A DNA stretch of 64,000 nt from Sanchytrium tribonematis (lineage: Eukaryota > Sanchytriomycota > Sanchytriomycetes > Sanchytriales > Sanchytriaceae). Numbering within the stretch: position 1 is the stretch's first letter; each line of letters opens with the position of its first letter. Both the position numbers and the translations under genes were made by a program. The stretch lies in assembly GCA_018985235.1 (NCBI GenBank), contig JADGIG010000006.1, positions 1-64,000 on the forward strand. The letters are read 5' to 3'. The notes beneath the pieces were generated by a model. That model was not told where the DNA came from and ran no database searches. It saw only the letters and a program-made list of their open reading frames with translations. Shown here piece by piece: positions 29,160-40,702 of this stretch.

Positions 29160-30145
29160 GGAGATTCAAGAATTATTCGAATTTTATTGTATTCATTCCA
29201 TTTTATCACATTGTCAACCATCCCAATACCAATGAGTGACTGGATAGCTATAAGTGAGAATATCGCAATTTGTGACAAAATGGCGATAAGCCCTAAAACC
29301 GCAGGATCTATAATAATTTCTGTCAATAGTAGGGTGTTGACTAATAGCTCCAATAAGCTATGCATGAGCAATCAACGAATAGGGTCCTGTTACATCGCCG
29401 GTAAGTTGGCAAAATATTTGCTGGGATGCATTTATACAAATTGGAAACATCAAAAATCCAAAAAGATAAAGACCTGATCCAATGGAATTTTTTAATATCA
29501 AATGGAATGCTTGATAATGTAGTTACATGATGAGATAAACAAGTATTGATGTTGCCTACTACAGGAATGAGCTGCAATGCCAAAAGGGTATTTGAAATAA
29601 ATTGAAGATCCACAATGCATAATTTACAAAGTAGTGCCACTCGATTGCCACTTGAAGAGGCCCAATTTGTTGCTCGTGTTAAGATAGATCACCCAGGCGA
29701 TATTTACAAGGCTTTGCACCATATCGGACTCGATCGCAACAAGACTAGTGCGATTAAAATCATTAATCATTCAAATAAATTTTTCTCTCTCAAACAATTG
29801 CACCATTTTGCCAGAATTTAATTTCTTCTGCACATCTGAGTAAAATTGGCCATTCAGTCGACCAAGTCGAGAAAGCACAAATTTCTTGAACATAGACTAT
29901 ATAGCAAAGCAAATGAATCAACATCTCAAATTTTGCCCAATGGATTTATCATACAGATGTTATCATAAAATATATCCTGAAAGTTGTAATTGCCATAAAA
30001 ACGCCAGTGCAAATTCTGTAAATTAGTTTGCAGTCTCTAATAAAGTATAATTGATGATTCATCAAGAATTGGCGGCAATCGACAGACAATAGTGTCTATG
30101 TTCAATTTTAATTTTTAATATCTTTGTAACAAAGTGGGTACCTTT
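29160..30145 (+). other. About 1 kb between ILV6 and TPI with no recognised gene
   Basis: Several short frames exist on both strands; only the 68-codon ATG frame at 29615 has balanced protein-like composition and it is listed separately at low confidence. A canonical GTAAGT occurs at 29401 but no partner exon was found. No tRNA-like or known RNA structure was recognised. Confidence 0.4.
29615..29821 (+). CDS. Possible 68-residue protein, doubtful
   Basis: An ATG-initiated frame encodes MHNLQSSATRLPLEEAQFVA followed by a His-rich, helical-looking tail (KALHHIGLDRNKTSAIKIIN). Composition is more protein-like than in neighbouring short frames, but there is no recognised family and no paralogue in the window. 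It may be chance. Confidence 0.2.
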   Translation: MHNLQSSATRLPLEEAQFVARVKIDHPGDIYKALHHIGLDRNKTSAIKIINHSNKFFSLKQLHHFARI

Positions 30146-30889
30146 ATGAACCAACTTCGACTCCTTCTAAACAATATGCGCAAACCTTTTGTAGGTGGAA
30201 ACTGGAAAATGAATGGAAGTAGCGCATTTACATCAGAATATGCAACTTGGTCTTCTAAAATCGACAAGGTAGATGTGATGGTCAGTCCCCCATTTGTGTA
30301 TTTGCAAGAAGCAGCCAAGAAACTTCCTTTTATTGTAGCTGCCCAAAATTGCTATTCTAAAGAAAGTGGAGCATTTACCGGTGAAGTATCGCCACAAATG
30401 TTGAAAGATATCGGAGTCAAATGGGTTATTCTCGGTCACTCTGAAAGAAGACAATTATTTGGAGAAAGTAGTCAAGTTGTTGCCGAAAAGACAAATTATG
30501 CTTTGGAACAAAACCTGAGTGTTGTAGTATGCATCGGTGAAACCTTGGAAGAGAGAGAAGCAGGCAAGACACTTGATGTTATCAATGAACAAATGGAATT
30601 TTTGAAAGGAGTTTCCAAATGGGAAAATATCGTCATTGCTTATGAACCAGTTTGGGCTATAGGAACAGGCAAGGTTGCCACCCCGGAGCAGGCACAAGAG
30701 GTTCATGCACATATTCGTAAAAGTATTCCAGAAGGAGTTAGAGTCATTTATGGTGGATCTGTTAAAGGAAGCAACGCTGAGTCATTGATGGTCAAAGAAG
30801 ATATTGATGGATTTTTGGTTGGGGGAGCTAGTTTAAAGAAGGAATTTTTTGATATCTGTAAAATTGCAGCAAACCATTCCAAAAATTAA
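30146..30889 (+). CDS. TPI1: Triosephosphate isomerase
   Basis: Interconverts dihydroxyacetone phosphate and glyceraldehyde-3-phosphate in glycolysis. The motifs are FVGGNWKMNG with the catalytic Asn-x-Lys, VILGHSERRQLFGE with the catalytic His, IAYEPVWAIGTG with the catalytic Glu, and VIYGGSVKGSNA and GFLVGGASLK for phosphate binding. The first ATG in frame (30146) adds ten residues (MNQLRLLLNN) before the usual start MRKPFVGGNW at 30176. Either could be used; the extension is too short and weakly charged to call a targeting signal. Single exon, converging on HSP90 with 26 nt between stops. Confidence 0.97.
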   Translation: MNQLRLLLNNMRKPFVGGNWKMNGSSAFTSEYATWSSKIDKVDVMVSPPFVYLQEAAKKLPFIVAAQNCYSKESGAFTGEVSPQMLKDIGVKWVILGHSERRQLFGESSQVVAEKTNYALEQNLSVVVCIGETLEEREAGKTLDVINEQMEFLKGVSKWENIVIAYEPVWAIGTGKVATPEQAQEVHAHIRKSIPEGVRVIYGGSVKGSNAESLMVKEDIDGFLVGGASLKKEFFDICKIAANHSKN

Positions 30890-30915
30890 AAGTAAATTCG
30901 ATCAAGTCAATTTAT

Positions 30916-33051
30916 TTAATCGACTTCTTCCATCTTAGAAACTTCAGCAACTTCCTCAGGAGCTGGGATGTTGTCAACGACAGCATCATCTTCAATGCTT
31001 AAACCTAATTTGATCATTCTGTGAATTCTGTTAGCAAAGACAGATGGATCATCCAAAGAAAATCCAGATGACAATAGAGAGGTGTCGAACAACAACAATG
31101 TCAAGTCCTTGACTGTTTTATCTGCGTTGTCTTCGTCAAATTTAGCTTTTAATGCTTTAACAATAGAGTGGTTTGGGTTCAATTCCAAGGTCTTCTTTGA
31201 AGCCATATAGCTACTCATGCTGCTATCACGTAAAGCTTGAGCTTTCATAATACGTTCCATGTTGGCAGACCATCCGAATTCTCCTGTAACCAAAACACAA
31301 GGAGATTGAACAATTCTGTGAGAGATGTTACATTTCTCAATTTTGTCTCCCAAAATGTTCTTGATTTCTTTCAATAATGGTTCATATGCTTGCTTCTCTT
31401 CTTCTTGTCTTTTCTTCTCTTCTTCATCTTCCTCAAATTCTAATCCTTCTTTGGTAATACATTGTAGTTTCTTACCATCGAATTCTTTCAATTGTTGAAC
31501 AGCGTACTCGTCGATAGGGTCAACCATATACAAGACCTCAAATCCACGTTGCTTCAATCCTTCCAAGAATGGACTGTTTTCAACTTGTGCTTTACTTTCA
31601 CCAGTGATGTAGTAAATGTTCTTTTGCTTCTCTGGCATTCTGGTGACGTAGTCTTTCAAAGAAGTCCATTCTTCTCCACTCTTTGAAGAGTAGAATCTCA
31701 ATAATTCAGCCAATTTAGGTCTGTTGGTGGTGTCTTCATGAATTCCTAATTTCAAGTTCTTTGCAAAAGCTTCGTAAAACTTTTTAAATTGATCCTTGTC
31801 TTCTGCAATTTCAGAAAACATTTCCAAACACTTCTTAACCAAGTTCTTTCTAATGACTTTCAAGATTTTGTTTTGTTGCAACATTTCACGAGAAATGTTC
31901 AAAGGCAGATCTTCGCTGTCAACTACACCTTTGACAAAACTTAGCCATTCCGGAATAATTTCTTCACAATCATCCATGATAAAGACACGTCTTACGTATA
32001 ATTTAATGTTGTTTCTCTTCTTCTTAGATTCGAACATGTCGAATGGAGCACGTTGTGGAATAAATAAGAGCGCTTTGAATTCTAATTGACCCTCGACAGA
32101 GAAATGTTTGACAGCCAAATGGTCTTCCCAGTCATTGGAGATGGCTTTATAAAATGCAGAGTACTCTTCATTTGTAATTTCTTCAGGGTTTCTTGTCCAT
32201 AGTGGTTTAGTTTTGTTTAATTCTTCCATTTCGATTTTGGTTTCCTTAATTTTCTTGGTCTTTTTCTTCTTTTCTGCTTCTTCGTCCTCGTTGATTTCTT
32301 CAACCTTAGGCTCGTCATCTTTAGTTTCAGCATCATCAGTGACTTCTTCGACTTTCTTCTCTGCGTCAGCCATGTCCTCATCAGCTTCATCATCAGTGAC
32401 TTCTTTTTCTTCTTCTTTTTCGACTTGAAGACTAATTGGATAACCAATAAATTCACTGTGTTTCTTAACAATATCCTTAATTTTCTTTTCTTCTAAATAT
32501 TCTTGTTGATCTTCTTTCAAATGTAATCTGATCATAGTTCCTCTTCCCAAATCATTTCCACTTTCGTCGCGAACAACAGTAAAGCTACCATCAGCTGCAG
32601 AGCTCCAGATGTATTGTTCATCGTCATTGTGCTTAGTGATAACTTCAACACGATCAGCAACCAAAAAGGCAGAGTAAAATCCCACACCAAATTGACCGAT
32701 CATGCTCATATCTGCACCAGAACTAACTGCTTCCATAAAGGCACGTGTACCAGATCTAGCGATGGTTCCCAAGTTGTTAATCAAATCAGCTTTTGTCATA
32801 CCAACACCAGTATCACGAATAGTTAATACCTTCTCGTCTTTCATTGGGACTACCTCGATTTTCAACTCTTTCTCACTCTCTAAGACAGATGGGTCTGTCA
32901 AAGATTGATATCGGACCTTATCCAAAGCATCACTACAATTGGAAATCAATTCCCTTAAGAAGATTTCCTTATTGGAGTAAAAGGTGTTGATGATCAAACT
33001 CATCAATTGAGAGATTTCTGCTTGAAATGTGAATGTTTCGCCAGTTGTCAT
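30916..33051 (-). CDS. HSP90: Cytosolic Hsp90 molecular chaperone
   Basis: 711 residues starting [20 protein letters not shown]. The ATP-binding GHKL fold carries [36 protein letters not shown] and [16 protein letters not shown] long acidic linker (about residues 225-275) follows, then the middle domain ([29 protein letters not shown]) and the dimerisation domain. The terminal MEEVD binds TPR co-chaperones and marks the cytosolic form. The frame stays open 32 codons further upstream, but that stretch contains a heat-shock-element-like sequence and is unconserved, so ATG 33051 is chosen. Single exon. Confidence 0.98.
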   Translation of the reverse strand: MTTGETFTFQAEISQLMSLIINTFYSNKEIFLRELISNCSDALDKVRYQSLTDPSVLESEKELKIEVVPMKDEKVLTIRDTGVGMTKADLINNLGTIARSGTRAFMEAVSSGADMSMIGQFGVGFYSAFLVADRVEVITKHNDDEQYIWSSAADGSFTVVRDESGNDLGRGTMIRLHLKEDQQEYLEEKKIKDIVKKHSEFIGYPISLQVEKEEEKEVTDDEADEDMADAEKKVEEVTDDAETKDDEPKVEEINEDEEAEKKKKTKKIKETKIEMEELNKTKPLWTRNPEEITNEEYSAFYKAISNDWEDHLAVKHFSVEGQLEFKALLFIPQRAPFDMFESKKKRNNIKLYVRRVFIMDDCEEIIPEWLSFVKGVVDSEDLPLNISREMLQQNKILKVIRKNLVKKCLEMFSEIAEDKDQFKKFYEAFAKNLKLGIHEDTTNRPKLAELLRFYSSKSGEEWTSLKDYVTRMPEKQKNIYYITGESKAQVENSPFLEGLKQRGFEVLYMVDPIDEYAVQQLKEFDGKKLQCITKEGLEFEEDEEEKKRQEEEKQAYEPLLKEIKNILGDKIEKCNISHRIVQSPCVLVTGEFGWSANMERIMKAQALRDSSMSSYMASKKTLELNPNHSIVKALKAKFDEDNADKTVKDLTLLLFDTSLLSSGFSLDDPSVFANRIHRMIKLGLSIEDDAVVDNIPAPEEVAEVSKMEEVD

Positions 33052-33092
33052 GTACAAAACGGGGAGCGACTGCAATTTATGCACAGCGATCC

Positions 33093-33110
33093 TTCTCGAA
33101 GCCCCTCGAA
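33093..33110 (-). promoter_or_regulatory. Heat-shock-element-like site upstream of HSP90
   Basis: The plus strand reads TTCTCGAAGCCCCTCGAA. TTC and GAA units sit in the 5-nt register expected for HSF binding (units 1, 2 and 4 of a gapped array), 42-59 nt upstream of the HSP90 start codon. It is a match by eye to the known nTTCnnGAAn pattern. Confidence 0.5.
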
Positions 33111-33287
33111 GTGTCAGATTATAACCAATCAAGATCATTGTGTTCAAAGTGATTGGTATAATTGGAAGCCGTTGCCTGCATCGTCTGTCGCCGTCTGTTT
33201 GAGTAACGGAGCTTTAATTAAGTTTTTTTGATTATGTTTTATGAAAAATTCGGAATTTTTAACTATCGCAAGACAAACTCTTTTTAC

Positions 33288-35070
33288 TTATTCATCTGTG
33301 ACGCAACCTTTGGACGCACTTGACACCGATTTTATAAACTTGTATAGCACACCACTTTTAACTTTATACTCAGGCGCTCTAAATAGCTTGGCCCTTTTTT
33401 TGAGTTCGGCATCTGAAACATTAAAGTTCATTAACCTTTTTTCTGCATCAATTTCCACAATGTCGCCTTCTTTGACTAATGCAATTGGCCCTCCAGTTTG
33501 AGCCTCGGGGCTTACATGTCCAATTATGAATCCGTGTGAGCCACCACTATATTATTCAAAAATACCTAAAACGACCATCTGTTATTAAAGCCACATCTTT
33601 TCCTAATCCTGCCCCCATTATCATAGATGTGGGATTAAGCATTTCTTTCATTCCCGGTCCTCCTTTGGGCCCTTCATAACGAATTATTAATACATCTCCT
33701 TTTTTAATTTGTTTTTCTTCAATTGCAATTAACAGGTCTTCTTCTTTATCAAAACATCTAGCTGGGCCTTTGAAGTAAAGTCCCTCCTTGCCTGTAATTT
33801 TGGCCACACTTCCCTCTGGCGCCAGATTTCCATACAAAATTTGAATATGACCTGTCTTTTTTATAGGTTTGGAAATAGGAAAAATGACTTTCTGACCTTC
33901 ACTTAAAGATGGGACTCGGCTTAAATTTTCAGCCATAGACATTCCAGTGACAGTCAAGCACTCACCGTGTATCCAGCCTTGTTCATATAGATATTTTAAT
34001 ACGGCAGGAACCCCTCCAACTTTATGAAGATCCTCCATCACATATTTTCCACTTGGCTTCATGTCGGCTAAGAAAGGTATCTTATCGCTGATCCTTTGCA
34101 CATCATCCAACGCCAAATCAACATTGGCAGATCTAGCCATTGCAATCAAATGTAGCACCGCATTTGTTGAGCCACCTAAAGCCATAGTCAAAACCAATGC
34201 GTTCTCAAAGCTTTTTTTCGTAAGTATATCCAATGGTTTAATGTCCTTTTCCATCAACATTCTCAAATAAGCACCTACTTGTTTACACTCTTCCATTTTT
34301 TCTTCATCGGTTGCTGGTGTGGAGGATGAGAATGGCAAACTTAATCCCATTGCCTCGATTGCTGAGGACATTGTGTTCGCAGTGTATAACCCACCACAAG
34401 CACCAGCGCCTGGGCAAGCATGTTTCACTATGTCTAATCGTTCCTCTTCTGTTATTTTACCACTAATATATTCCCCATAACTTTGAAATGCTGAAATAAT
34501 ATCGAGTGATTCATTAGGACGACAAGCTGCTTTTCCTGCTTTAATAGTGCCCCCATACACAATGATTGAGGGCCTATTCAGTCTGCAAAGACCGATGAAT
34601 GAGCCAGGCATATTTTTATCACAACCCGGAATTGCAACAAACCCATCATAATATTGCGCACCACCTACCGTCTCAATAGAATCTGCGATAATTTCTCTAC
34701 TAGGTAAGGAGTATGCCATGCCTGGTGTGCCATTACTGATCCCATCACTTACGCCAATAGCATTAAAGCGATATCCTATTAAATTTTGATCCTCTACACC
34801 TTCTTTCACATATGATCCAAGCTCATTTAAATGCATATTACAGGGATTTCCTTCCAGCCACATACTGCATATTCCTATTTGAGCCATATCGAGGTTTTGA
34901 TGCGGCTTTATAGTGCTGTACAATTGAGCCTGACCTGCACCTTGGGATTTTACCTGTGTTATGCGTTTCGAAGTTTTGTTTACTGGCGCGTTCGAATTCG
35001 TTTGCAAATTTTTGGTAAAATATCGGTATAATTGGGAACTACTTTTCCCATGTAAAACAATTGTATTCAT
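33288..35070 (-). CDS. ILV3: Dihydroxy-acid dehydratase, mitochondrial
   Basis: Third common enzyme of valine/isoleucine synthesis; an iron-sulfur dehydratase. A basic, Ser/Thr-rich presequence covers about residues 1-50. The cluster ligands are in [21 protein letters not shown] and [17 protein letters not shown], and the C-terminal [26 protein letters not shown] is a family signature. A 19-nt intron (33547-33565, sense GTATTTTTGAATAATATAG) splits that signature; splicing gives [27 protein letters not shown], while read-through gives FRYF and a stop. The last exon ends [11 protein letters not shown], as in fungal Ilv3. HSP90 lies downstream on the same strand. Confidence 0.97.
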
Positions 35071-35230
35071 ACTTAAAATTTATCAAACACTTGGAGAACA
35101 TATCCAGGAAACTTCGTATTGTAACATCTGGTCAATTTACGAGGTTCGGTGTGGACCGAATCAGATATCTTCCGAGTTAAATAGAAAGGCCAAGAGTACG
35201 TTATGACGTCCGAAACGATAAAATTTCGAA

Positions 35231-36028
35231 ATGACTCAAAGTATAGAAGAGACAGGATTCAGCATATTTAATTACGCTTTAATGTTTTGGGGCGGTTCTG
35301 TTTGTTTAGCATTACAGTACATGCTACAAGCTATTTTCGTATTCTCTAAAAAGTCGTCGCATATGTTTATCCTAATCATATCAGGTCTGGCCATATGTCT
35401 TATTGAAATTTCGGTGGTGACCTTATTTTTGTATGTTTATGACGAAGATGAAGCTGTGGGATTGGGAATTGTTGTTGCTCTATTTTGGTTCGCTATGATT
35501 CAAATTACTACCATTTTGTATGTGAAGAGAATTCAATCTTTGGGATTTTTTACCTCATTTGACAAATACCTAAAATATCTTCCATATGCAGTTGGGGTTT
35601 TGGAAATACCCACCGTGGTTTCTATAATTTTGGATGGTCTCAATTTAGACTATTTCTCATACTATGATTTTTCAAGCATATCCTTTGCATCGCTTTCGAT
35701 TATACTAGAGGTAGTTCTTTATCTTTCACTCAATAGAAAACTCGAATTTATATTAGAATACAAACCTGCAGCATTGAAGAAAATTGCTTTTAATATAAGA
35801 ATTATGTTTGTATTGACAATTTTACTAGAGGTCGGAATCATAGCTTCAAAAGTGATGAAATGCAACTTAGACTTTTCAATTAGACCTTTCACACATATTC
35901 TTCGGATATTTGTTTTAATACAATTTTACAATGACCTACTGGTCAGCGTCAATAGAGATATGCAAAATCACCTAAGCCTTAAAATTCCTTCGTACTTGGC
36001 AGATTCATGCTACGCTGAAGAATTGTAA
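35231..36028 (+). CDS. Seven-transmembrane protein without RGS domain, unknown
   Basis: 265 residues, mostly hydrophobic, with about seven membrane-spanning segments and a short polar C-terminal tail (NRDMQNHLSLKIPSYLADSC). There is no signal peptide and no recognised motif. The size and topology resemble the membrane half of the three 7TM-RGS proteins, but the NRKP-type loop motif shared by the 17.7/18.8-kb pair is absent, so relationship is unproven. A CRE-like TGACGTCC (35204-35211) lies 20 nt before the start. Divergent from ILV3 with 160 nt between start codons. Confidence 0.65.
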   Translation: MTQSIEETGFSIFNYALMFWGGSVCLALQYMLQAIFVFSKKSSHMFILIISGLAICLIEISVVTLFLYVYDEDEAVGLGIVVALFWFAMIQITTILYVKRIQSLGFFTSFDKYLKYLPYAVGVLEIPTVVSIILDGLNLDYFSYYDFSSISFASLSIILEVVLYLSLNRKLEFILEYKPAALKKIAFNIRIMFVLTILLEVGIIASKVMKCNLDFSIRPFTHILRIFVLIQFYNDLLVSVNRDMQNHLSLKIPSYLADSCYAEEL

Positions 36029-36206
36029 ATAAAATTTGTACTTTTCCAGTGAATTTGTTTTCCCTTTACATTTCTTCTTGCAAAAAAATTAGGGATCGTT
36101 GATATCGCCATATATTGTGATTGTGTTAAATTAACATGTGCGGTCTATTATAAAACTATCCTGGGCAAGATTAAAAACTTCAAAAAAGCGGGACTATTTT
36201 TCACAC

Positions 36207-39200
36207 ATGAAGCAGCCGCTGGAAGCTTATTTTGCATCAATTCAGCAGCTAATATTGAATAGACAATCCGCCGTCACAGGTCTCTTGCCTGCCAGTACAG
36301 CTATTAATAATCATGGCAATTATCAAGATGCTTGGGTTAGGGATAATGTTTATTCGATTTTATGCGTTTGGGGTTTGGCAATAGCTTACGAAAAGCAAGA
36401 TCATCCTCATCACCAACATTTGAAATACAGTGTCATTAAATTGATGAGAGGGTTGTTAGTTTCTATGATGAAGCAGTCTCATAAAGTTGAGCATTTTAAA
36501 CAAGGACAAAAGCTTCAAGACGCCTTACACGCAAAATATAACACAAATACTGGGGACACTGTTGTTGGGGATCACCAATGGGGACATTTACAAATAGACG
36601 CAACCAGTTTGTTTTTGTTAATTTTGGCACAAATGACGACTTACGGATACCAGATTATTTATAGCTTAGATGAAGTCGACTTTGTTCAAAATCTTGTTTA
36701 TTACATCGAAAGAGCCTACAGAACTCCAGATTACGGTATTTGGGAGCGAGGAAATAAATTAAATCTTGGTGAGACGGAACTCAATTCAAGTTCCATCGGT
36801 ATGGCATGTGCTGCTCTACAGGCAATCAATAATGTCAATTTGTTTGGTGCATCTGGTGGAGTGAAAAGCGTTATTCATTGTCTACCTGACGAAATTACTC
36901 GGAATTATATTATTTTGCATGCTGCACTACCTCGTGAAAGTCATTCGAAAGAAATTGACGCCGCCCTGCTCAGCGTTATTGGATTTCCTGCATTTGCAGT
37001 TCAAGATGAACATCTCATTCAAAAAACTAGGCAGGAAATTGTGGAAAAACTTCAAGGCAACTATGGCCTTAAACGATTTCTTAGAGACGGTCACCAAACT
37101 GAGTTGGAAGATACCAGAAGACTCCACTATGAGCCTCATGAGCTACAAGTGTTTGAAAATATAGAGAGCGAATGGCCCTTGTTTTACACTTACTTAATCT
37201 TGGAAGGTTTGTTTTATCAAAATGGTACTATGGTACAAGATTATATGGACAAGATCAAAAAATGCCTTGTGACAGATCCAGAATATCCATATCCTTTACT
37301 GCCCGAGTTATTTTATGTCCCAAAGTCTTTAGTTGAGAACGAAAAAGCGAATCCGAATTCACAGATTAGGCAACCTAACGAGAACATTCCTTTGGTGTGG
37401 GCACAGTCTTTGTACATGTTAGCTAATTTAATTATAGACAAACATATTAATATCAATGATCTTGATCCACTCGGTCGTAGATTCTTGCCCGTTTTGCAGA
37501 GAAAAATGCACTCTGATGTCGTGGTTCAGATAAGTTTTATAAGTGAGGATTTTAACCTTCAGCACAAGCTGAACCAATATGGACTTGAAACTCAAGCTCT
37601 TAGTCAGGTAAACTTAAATATTTGCGACTCGAAGGCCTTGAAAAAAGCTTATACTGCCTTAGGGCAAAACTCCAAATTGAAACTTAGTGGTAGACCTGAA
37701 AGACCCATGGGAGTCCTAAGTACTTCTAGGCTTTACCGAATCAAAGGTCAAACATATGCTTTTACACCTAGCTTTATGGATATTGAAGAGTTTTATCTTA
37801 CCTCCGACAATGAGTTTTTGATGAGCATTTTTGAAAATGAAGTGCAATTTATAAAAAACTACTGGACATTTACAGGCAGACCTACTATGGTTATATTGCT
37901 AACACACAATATGATGAATTTAGAAAAGTATCCTCAAAGTGCTCTCTTAAAATTTCTCATTAATTTAACGACGGGTCACTGCCAGAATACTCGTGTTCAT
38001 GTAGGAAGATTAAATGAGCTTGTACCAACTAGTTGCGTAGAAAGCCTCGATTTTCTAGCAGATAAATATTCAGATTGGGAATCCTCCATTAAATTTCAAA
38101 ACCATGCTCTCAAAAAACTCAACTTTTCAGAAGCGGAATTAAATAGGGAAACCGTGTATCATGCAACAAGAAGAGCTCATTCGAAAAGAAAAAGTGCAAC
38201 CTCTATTGTTGGGTTGACAGCTTTGACTAGTCCCTTGGATATGCAAGAAGATTTATTTAAATCTCCTATTGGAATGAGTTTGCAAAAGCTTCAAGAGCCT
38301 GCTCAATTTTTCTTTGAAGATTCTCCTCCAATGCAGTCTCCACCAAAAGATGAATTGCCTGCTGATAGACTGCAATTCGAAATGGGTACGGACACGCACA
38401 TCAAAGAGGCTATTTTGTATTTGGTGATTAGTGAAAACATATACGACCAGGCTGACATATTGCAATATATCTGCAGTTGTCGGCCTTTGAGTTTCTATGT
38501 TGAGGAATTGTCCAGCACAGTACATGAATTAGTGGAAGAATTGTATGAGAAAGCGATGAACTTTCGCATTTGGAACATTGTTCGAATTTGTGCCGGGCTT
38601 CTTCGAAAAATGGTTAATTCATTGGCTATCAACATTACTGACTTATTGATCCGTCAAAAACAAATAACTATTCATTACGAGAACGAATATATTATTCACA
38701 CACCATTACCGCCAGATCTACTCAAGTCAGTCGTTTATGATACGGTAGAAGACATAAGACAAGGTCCCCTAATTCAGGAAATTTTGACAAGCTTAGGGAC
38801 TCTGATTCGAGCAGATCCGAAATTGTTTAGTGGAATTTTGAGAATTAAGACATTTTATATAATTTTAGCAATGCGAGAGCAAGTTCAGTACACCAGATTG
38901 TGTAGCATAGATGAGGCTATAGAGTATCTAATGCAAATGAGTCCCTATAACATTCATAAACTGCTTGAATCAATTTTGAGCCAAAAGCAAAAGAGAGTCA
39001 TAGACCATAAAAATAAGACAAGTATTACGGTGGATGTGAAAAGTGGTACAGATGCAATTTTGACCATTAATAAGCAGAATATTGCTCTTGAACTTGGATT
39101 GAATGTTGTTGCGATCGACAGAAATACCGGAAAAGCGTTGGAGATTATATGCTTCACTAAAGAATTCGAGGAATTAACCAGCTTAATAGAAATGCTAGAC

Positions 39201-40176
39201 CAAGGTACCATCGTTGTCATGGTTGTCAAAGGTAACGTGGCTTTAAGTCCTTCCATTCATGATGCCTGTAAATCTATCGGCAGTGTATTTGTTCATCAAA
39301 TAATGGAAGGAGATGGTTGGTGTATGATTGGAGAAAAAGGTGCCACACCTGGAACTGTAGCTGAAGGTTATCAACAAAGTGGCTCGACGCCGAAAATATC
39401 GAGACTTTTCGATAATATACATGGAGACGGAGTTATATATCCAAAAAATAGCATAATGACTAGTGGTCCAAGTCATGGTACAATTAATTTATTTAGGTAA
39501 ATGGTTAAGAAAAAGAAAAAATGATGGTGCACTTAATCGAGTGCCATTGAATTTTTATCCAAAAGTATATTATGTTTTGGAAAGATGTGAAGGATTGCAA
39601 ATAGAAAATCAAGTACTTCCTAGAAATCCAACGGTGAGTGAGAAGACAGCTCAAGAATTAAACTTTGCTTATCAAGTGGAAGCATTTTTAGATAAGACTA
39701 CTAGAGATCCTGCAGAGAGACAAATAATTGTTGAAATTTTGGTTGTTTTGTACAATATCTTTATCGGACAATCTGATGTTGGTGTAATGGAAACTCACTT
39801 TAGCAAAAATATTCATGTCACAAAGGAAAAGAAAATCAGAAATGACGAAATAATCGATGTTTCTAACATCCTTCATCGAGCATTATCAAATTACTGGAAC
39901 GATTGGATTACGAAAAGAACAAACTCGATCCAGAAGCATCACTTTGTTGAAGACACAAGCAGTAGTCCAACTGATTTGTCTGAGACAAACTTGAAAACCA
40001 CCTCTTCTTCCAAGAGCCTGCAAATGAGTATGGAAAGTGAGGTTGAAATTCCAAATCATTCAGATTTTCTAGGTTTTGAAGGAAATATTGGGCATGCAAA
40101 GAGATTATTTTATGACCTTCAAAGACACGGCAAAGTGGGTACTTTAAATTACATCCATAAGTGTGTGAAGTTGTAA
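36207..40176 (+). CDS. PHKA: Phosphorylase b kinase regulatory subunit (alpha/beta type)
   Basis: About 1316 residues. The N-terminal glucoamylase-like domain is very close to animal PHKA: NRQSAVTGLLPAS, YQDAWVRDNVYSILCVWGLA, LHAKYNTNTGDTVVGDHQWGHLQIDATS, GIWERGNKLNLGETELNSSS, KLSGRPERPMGVL. The C-terminal half matches the PHK calmodulin-binding regions. A 19-nt intron (39478-39496, GTACAATTAATTTATTTAG) joins SGPSHG to KWLRKRKNDGALNRVPLNFYPKVY. The protein ends HKCVKL, a CaaX-like box where animal PHKA has a prenylated CAMQ. The first in-frame ATG is 36207; a five-codon out-of-frame upstream ORF starts at 36136. No catalytic gamma or delta subunit is visible here. Confidence 0.95.
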
Positions 40177-40194
40177 TCGAATAAATTAATTTTA

Positions 40195-40641
40195 TTATTC
40201 GTAAATTTTGCTGTGAAGAGGATGTTCCCAAGAGATTACACCTTCAGGAAACCACAACTCGATTTCCTTCTTAGCATTTTCAACAGTGTCACTTCCATGG
40301 CAAATGTTTCTACCAATGTCAATTGAGAAATCACCTCTGATGCTGCCAGGTAAAGAGTCAAAAGGATTGGTAGCTCCAAGCATTTGACGGCCCATCTTGA
40401 CAACATTTTTACCTTGGTAAACCATGCAGACAACAGGTCCAGATAACATGGTTGAAATCATTTTTGGGAAGAAAGGCTTGTCTTTCAAATCTCCGTAGTG
40501 CTTTTCTAAATGCTCTTTGCTTGGTTTTGCCATCTTTAAAGCAACCAATTGATACCCACGTTGCTCAAATCTTTTGATGATGTCACCAACAAGTGAACGA
40601 GCAACACCATCGGGCTTAATCATAATATAAGTTTGTTCCAT
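40195..40641 (-). CDS. NDK1: Nucleoside diphosphate kinase
   Basis: Transfers the gamma phosphate of ATP to other NDPs through a phospho-histidine. The 148-residue protein from ATG 40641 starts [22 protein letters not shown]. It continues [36 protein letters not shown] and the active site [18 protein letters not shown] with the catalytic His, and ends [11 protein letters not shown]. The frame extends upstream only through a GTG, so the ATG is used. A CACGTG lies 40 nt upstream. Its stop is 18 nt from that of the phosphorylase kinase gene, with AATAAA in both directions between. Confidence 0.97.
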   Translation of the reverse strand: MEQTYIMIKPDGVARSLVGDIIKRFEQRGYQLVALKMAKPSKEHLEKHYGDLKDKPFFPKMISTMLSGPVVCMVYQGKNVVKMGRQMLGATNPFDSLPGSIRGDFSIDIGRNICHGSDTVENAKKEIELWFPEGVISWEHPLHSKIYE

Positions 40642-40680
40642 TTCTTTCAAGGATATTGTCACGAACAACTTTTGTATACA

Positions 40681-40686
40681 CACGTG
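40681..40686 (-). promoter_or_regulatory. CACGTG E-box upstream of the NDK gene
   Basis: A perfect CACGTG 40 nt upstream of the NDK start codon. Three other intergenic copies precede eS19, eS12 and GAR1. The motif is that of fungal Cbf1-type bHLH regulators. Confidence 0.4.
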
Positions 40687-40702
40687 CACCCCTATTAGGT
40701 AA

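Noticed and set aside
29132-29371. Hydrophobic minus-strand frame upstream of ILV6
   Set aside because: Repetitive Ile/Leu composition, overlap with the ILV6 start on the same strand and no neighbouring support; likely chance.
29233-29477. Plus-strand frame MSDWIAISENIAICDK... with a canonical GTAAGT at 29401
   Set aside because: No downstream exon was found and composition is not protein-like; it overlaps the hydrophobic frame on the other strand.
32213-32471. Ser-rich and Lys-rich frames opposite or shifted within HSP90
   Set aside because: Shadows of the acidic GAA/GAG-rich linker of HSP90 read in other frames.
36136-36206. N-terminal extension of phosphorylase kinase from GTG 36138
   Set aside because: No ATG in frame; the only nearby ATG (36136) opens a five-codon out-of-frame ORF. 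The conserved protein begins at ATG 36207.
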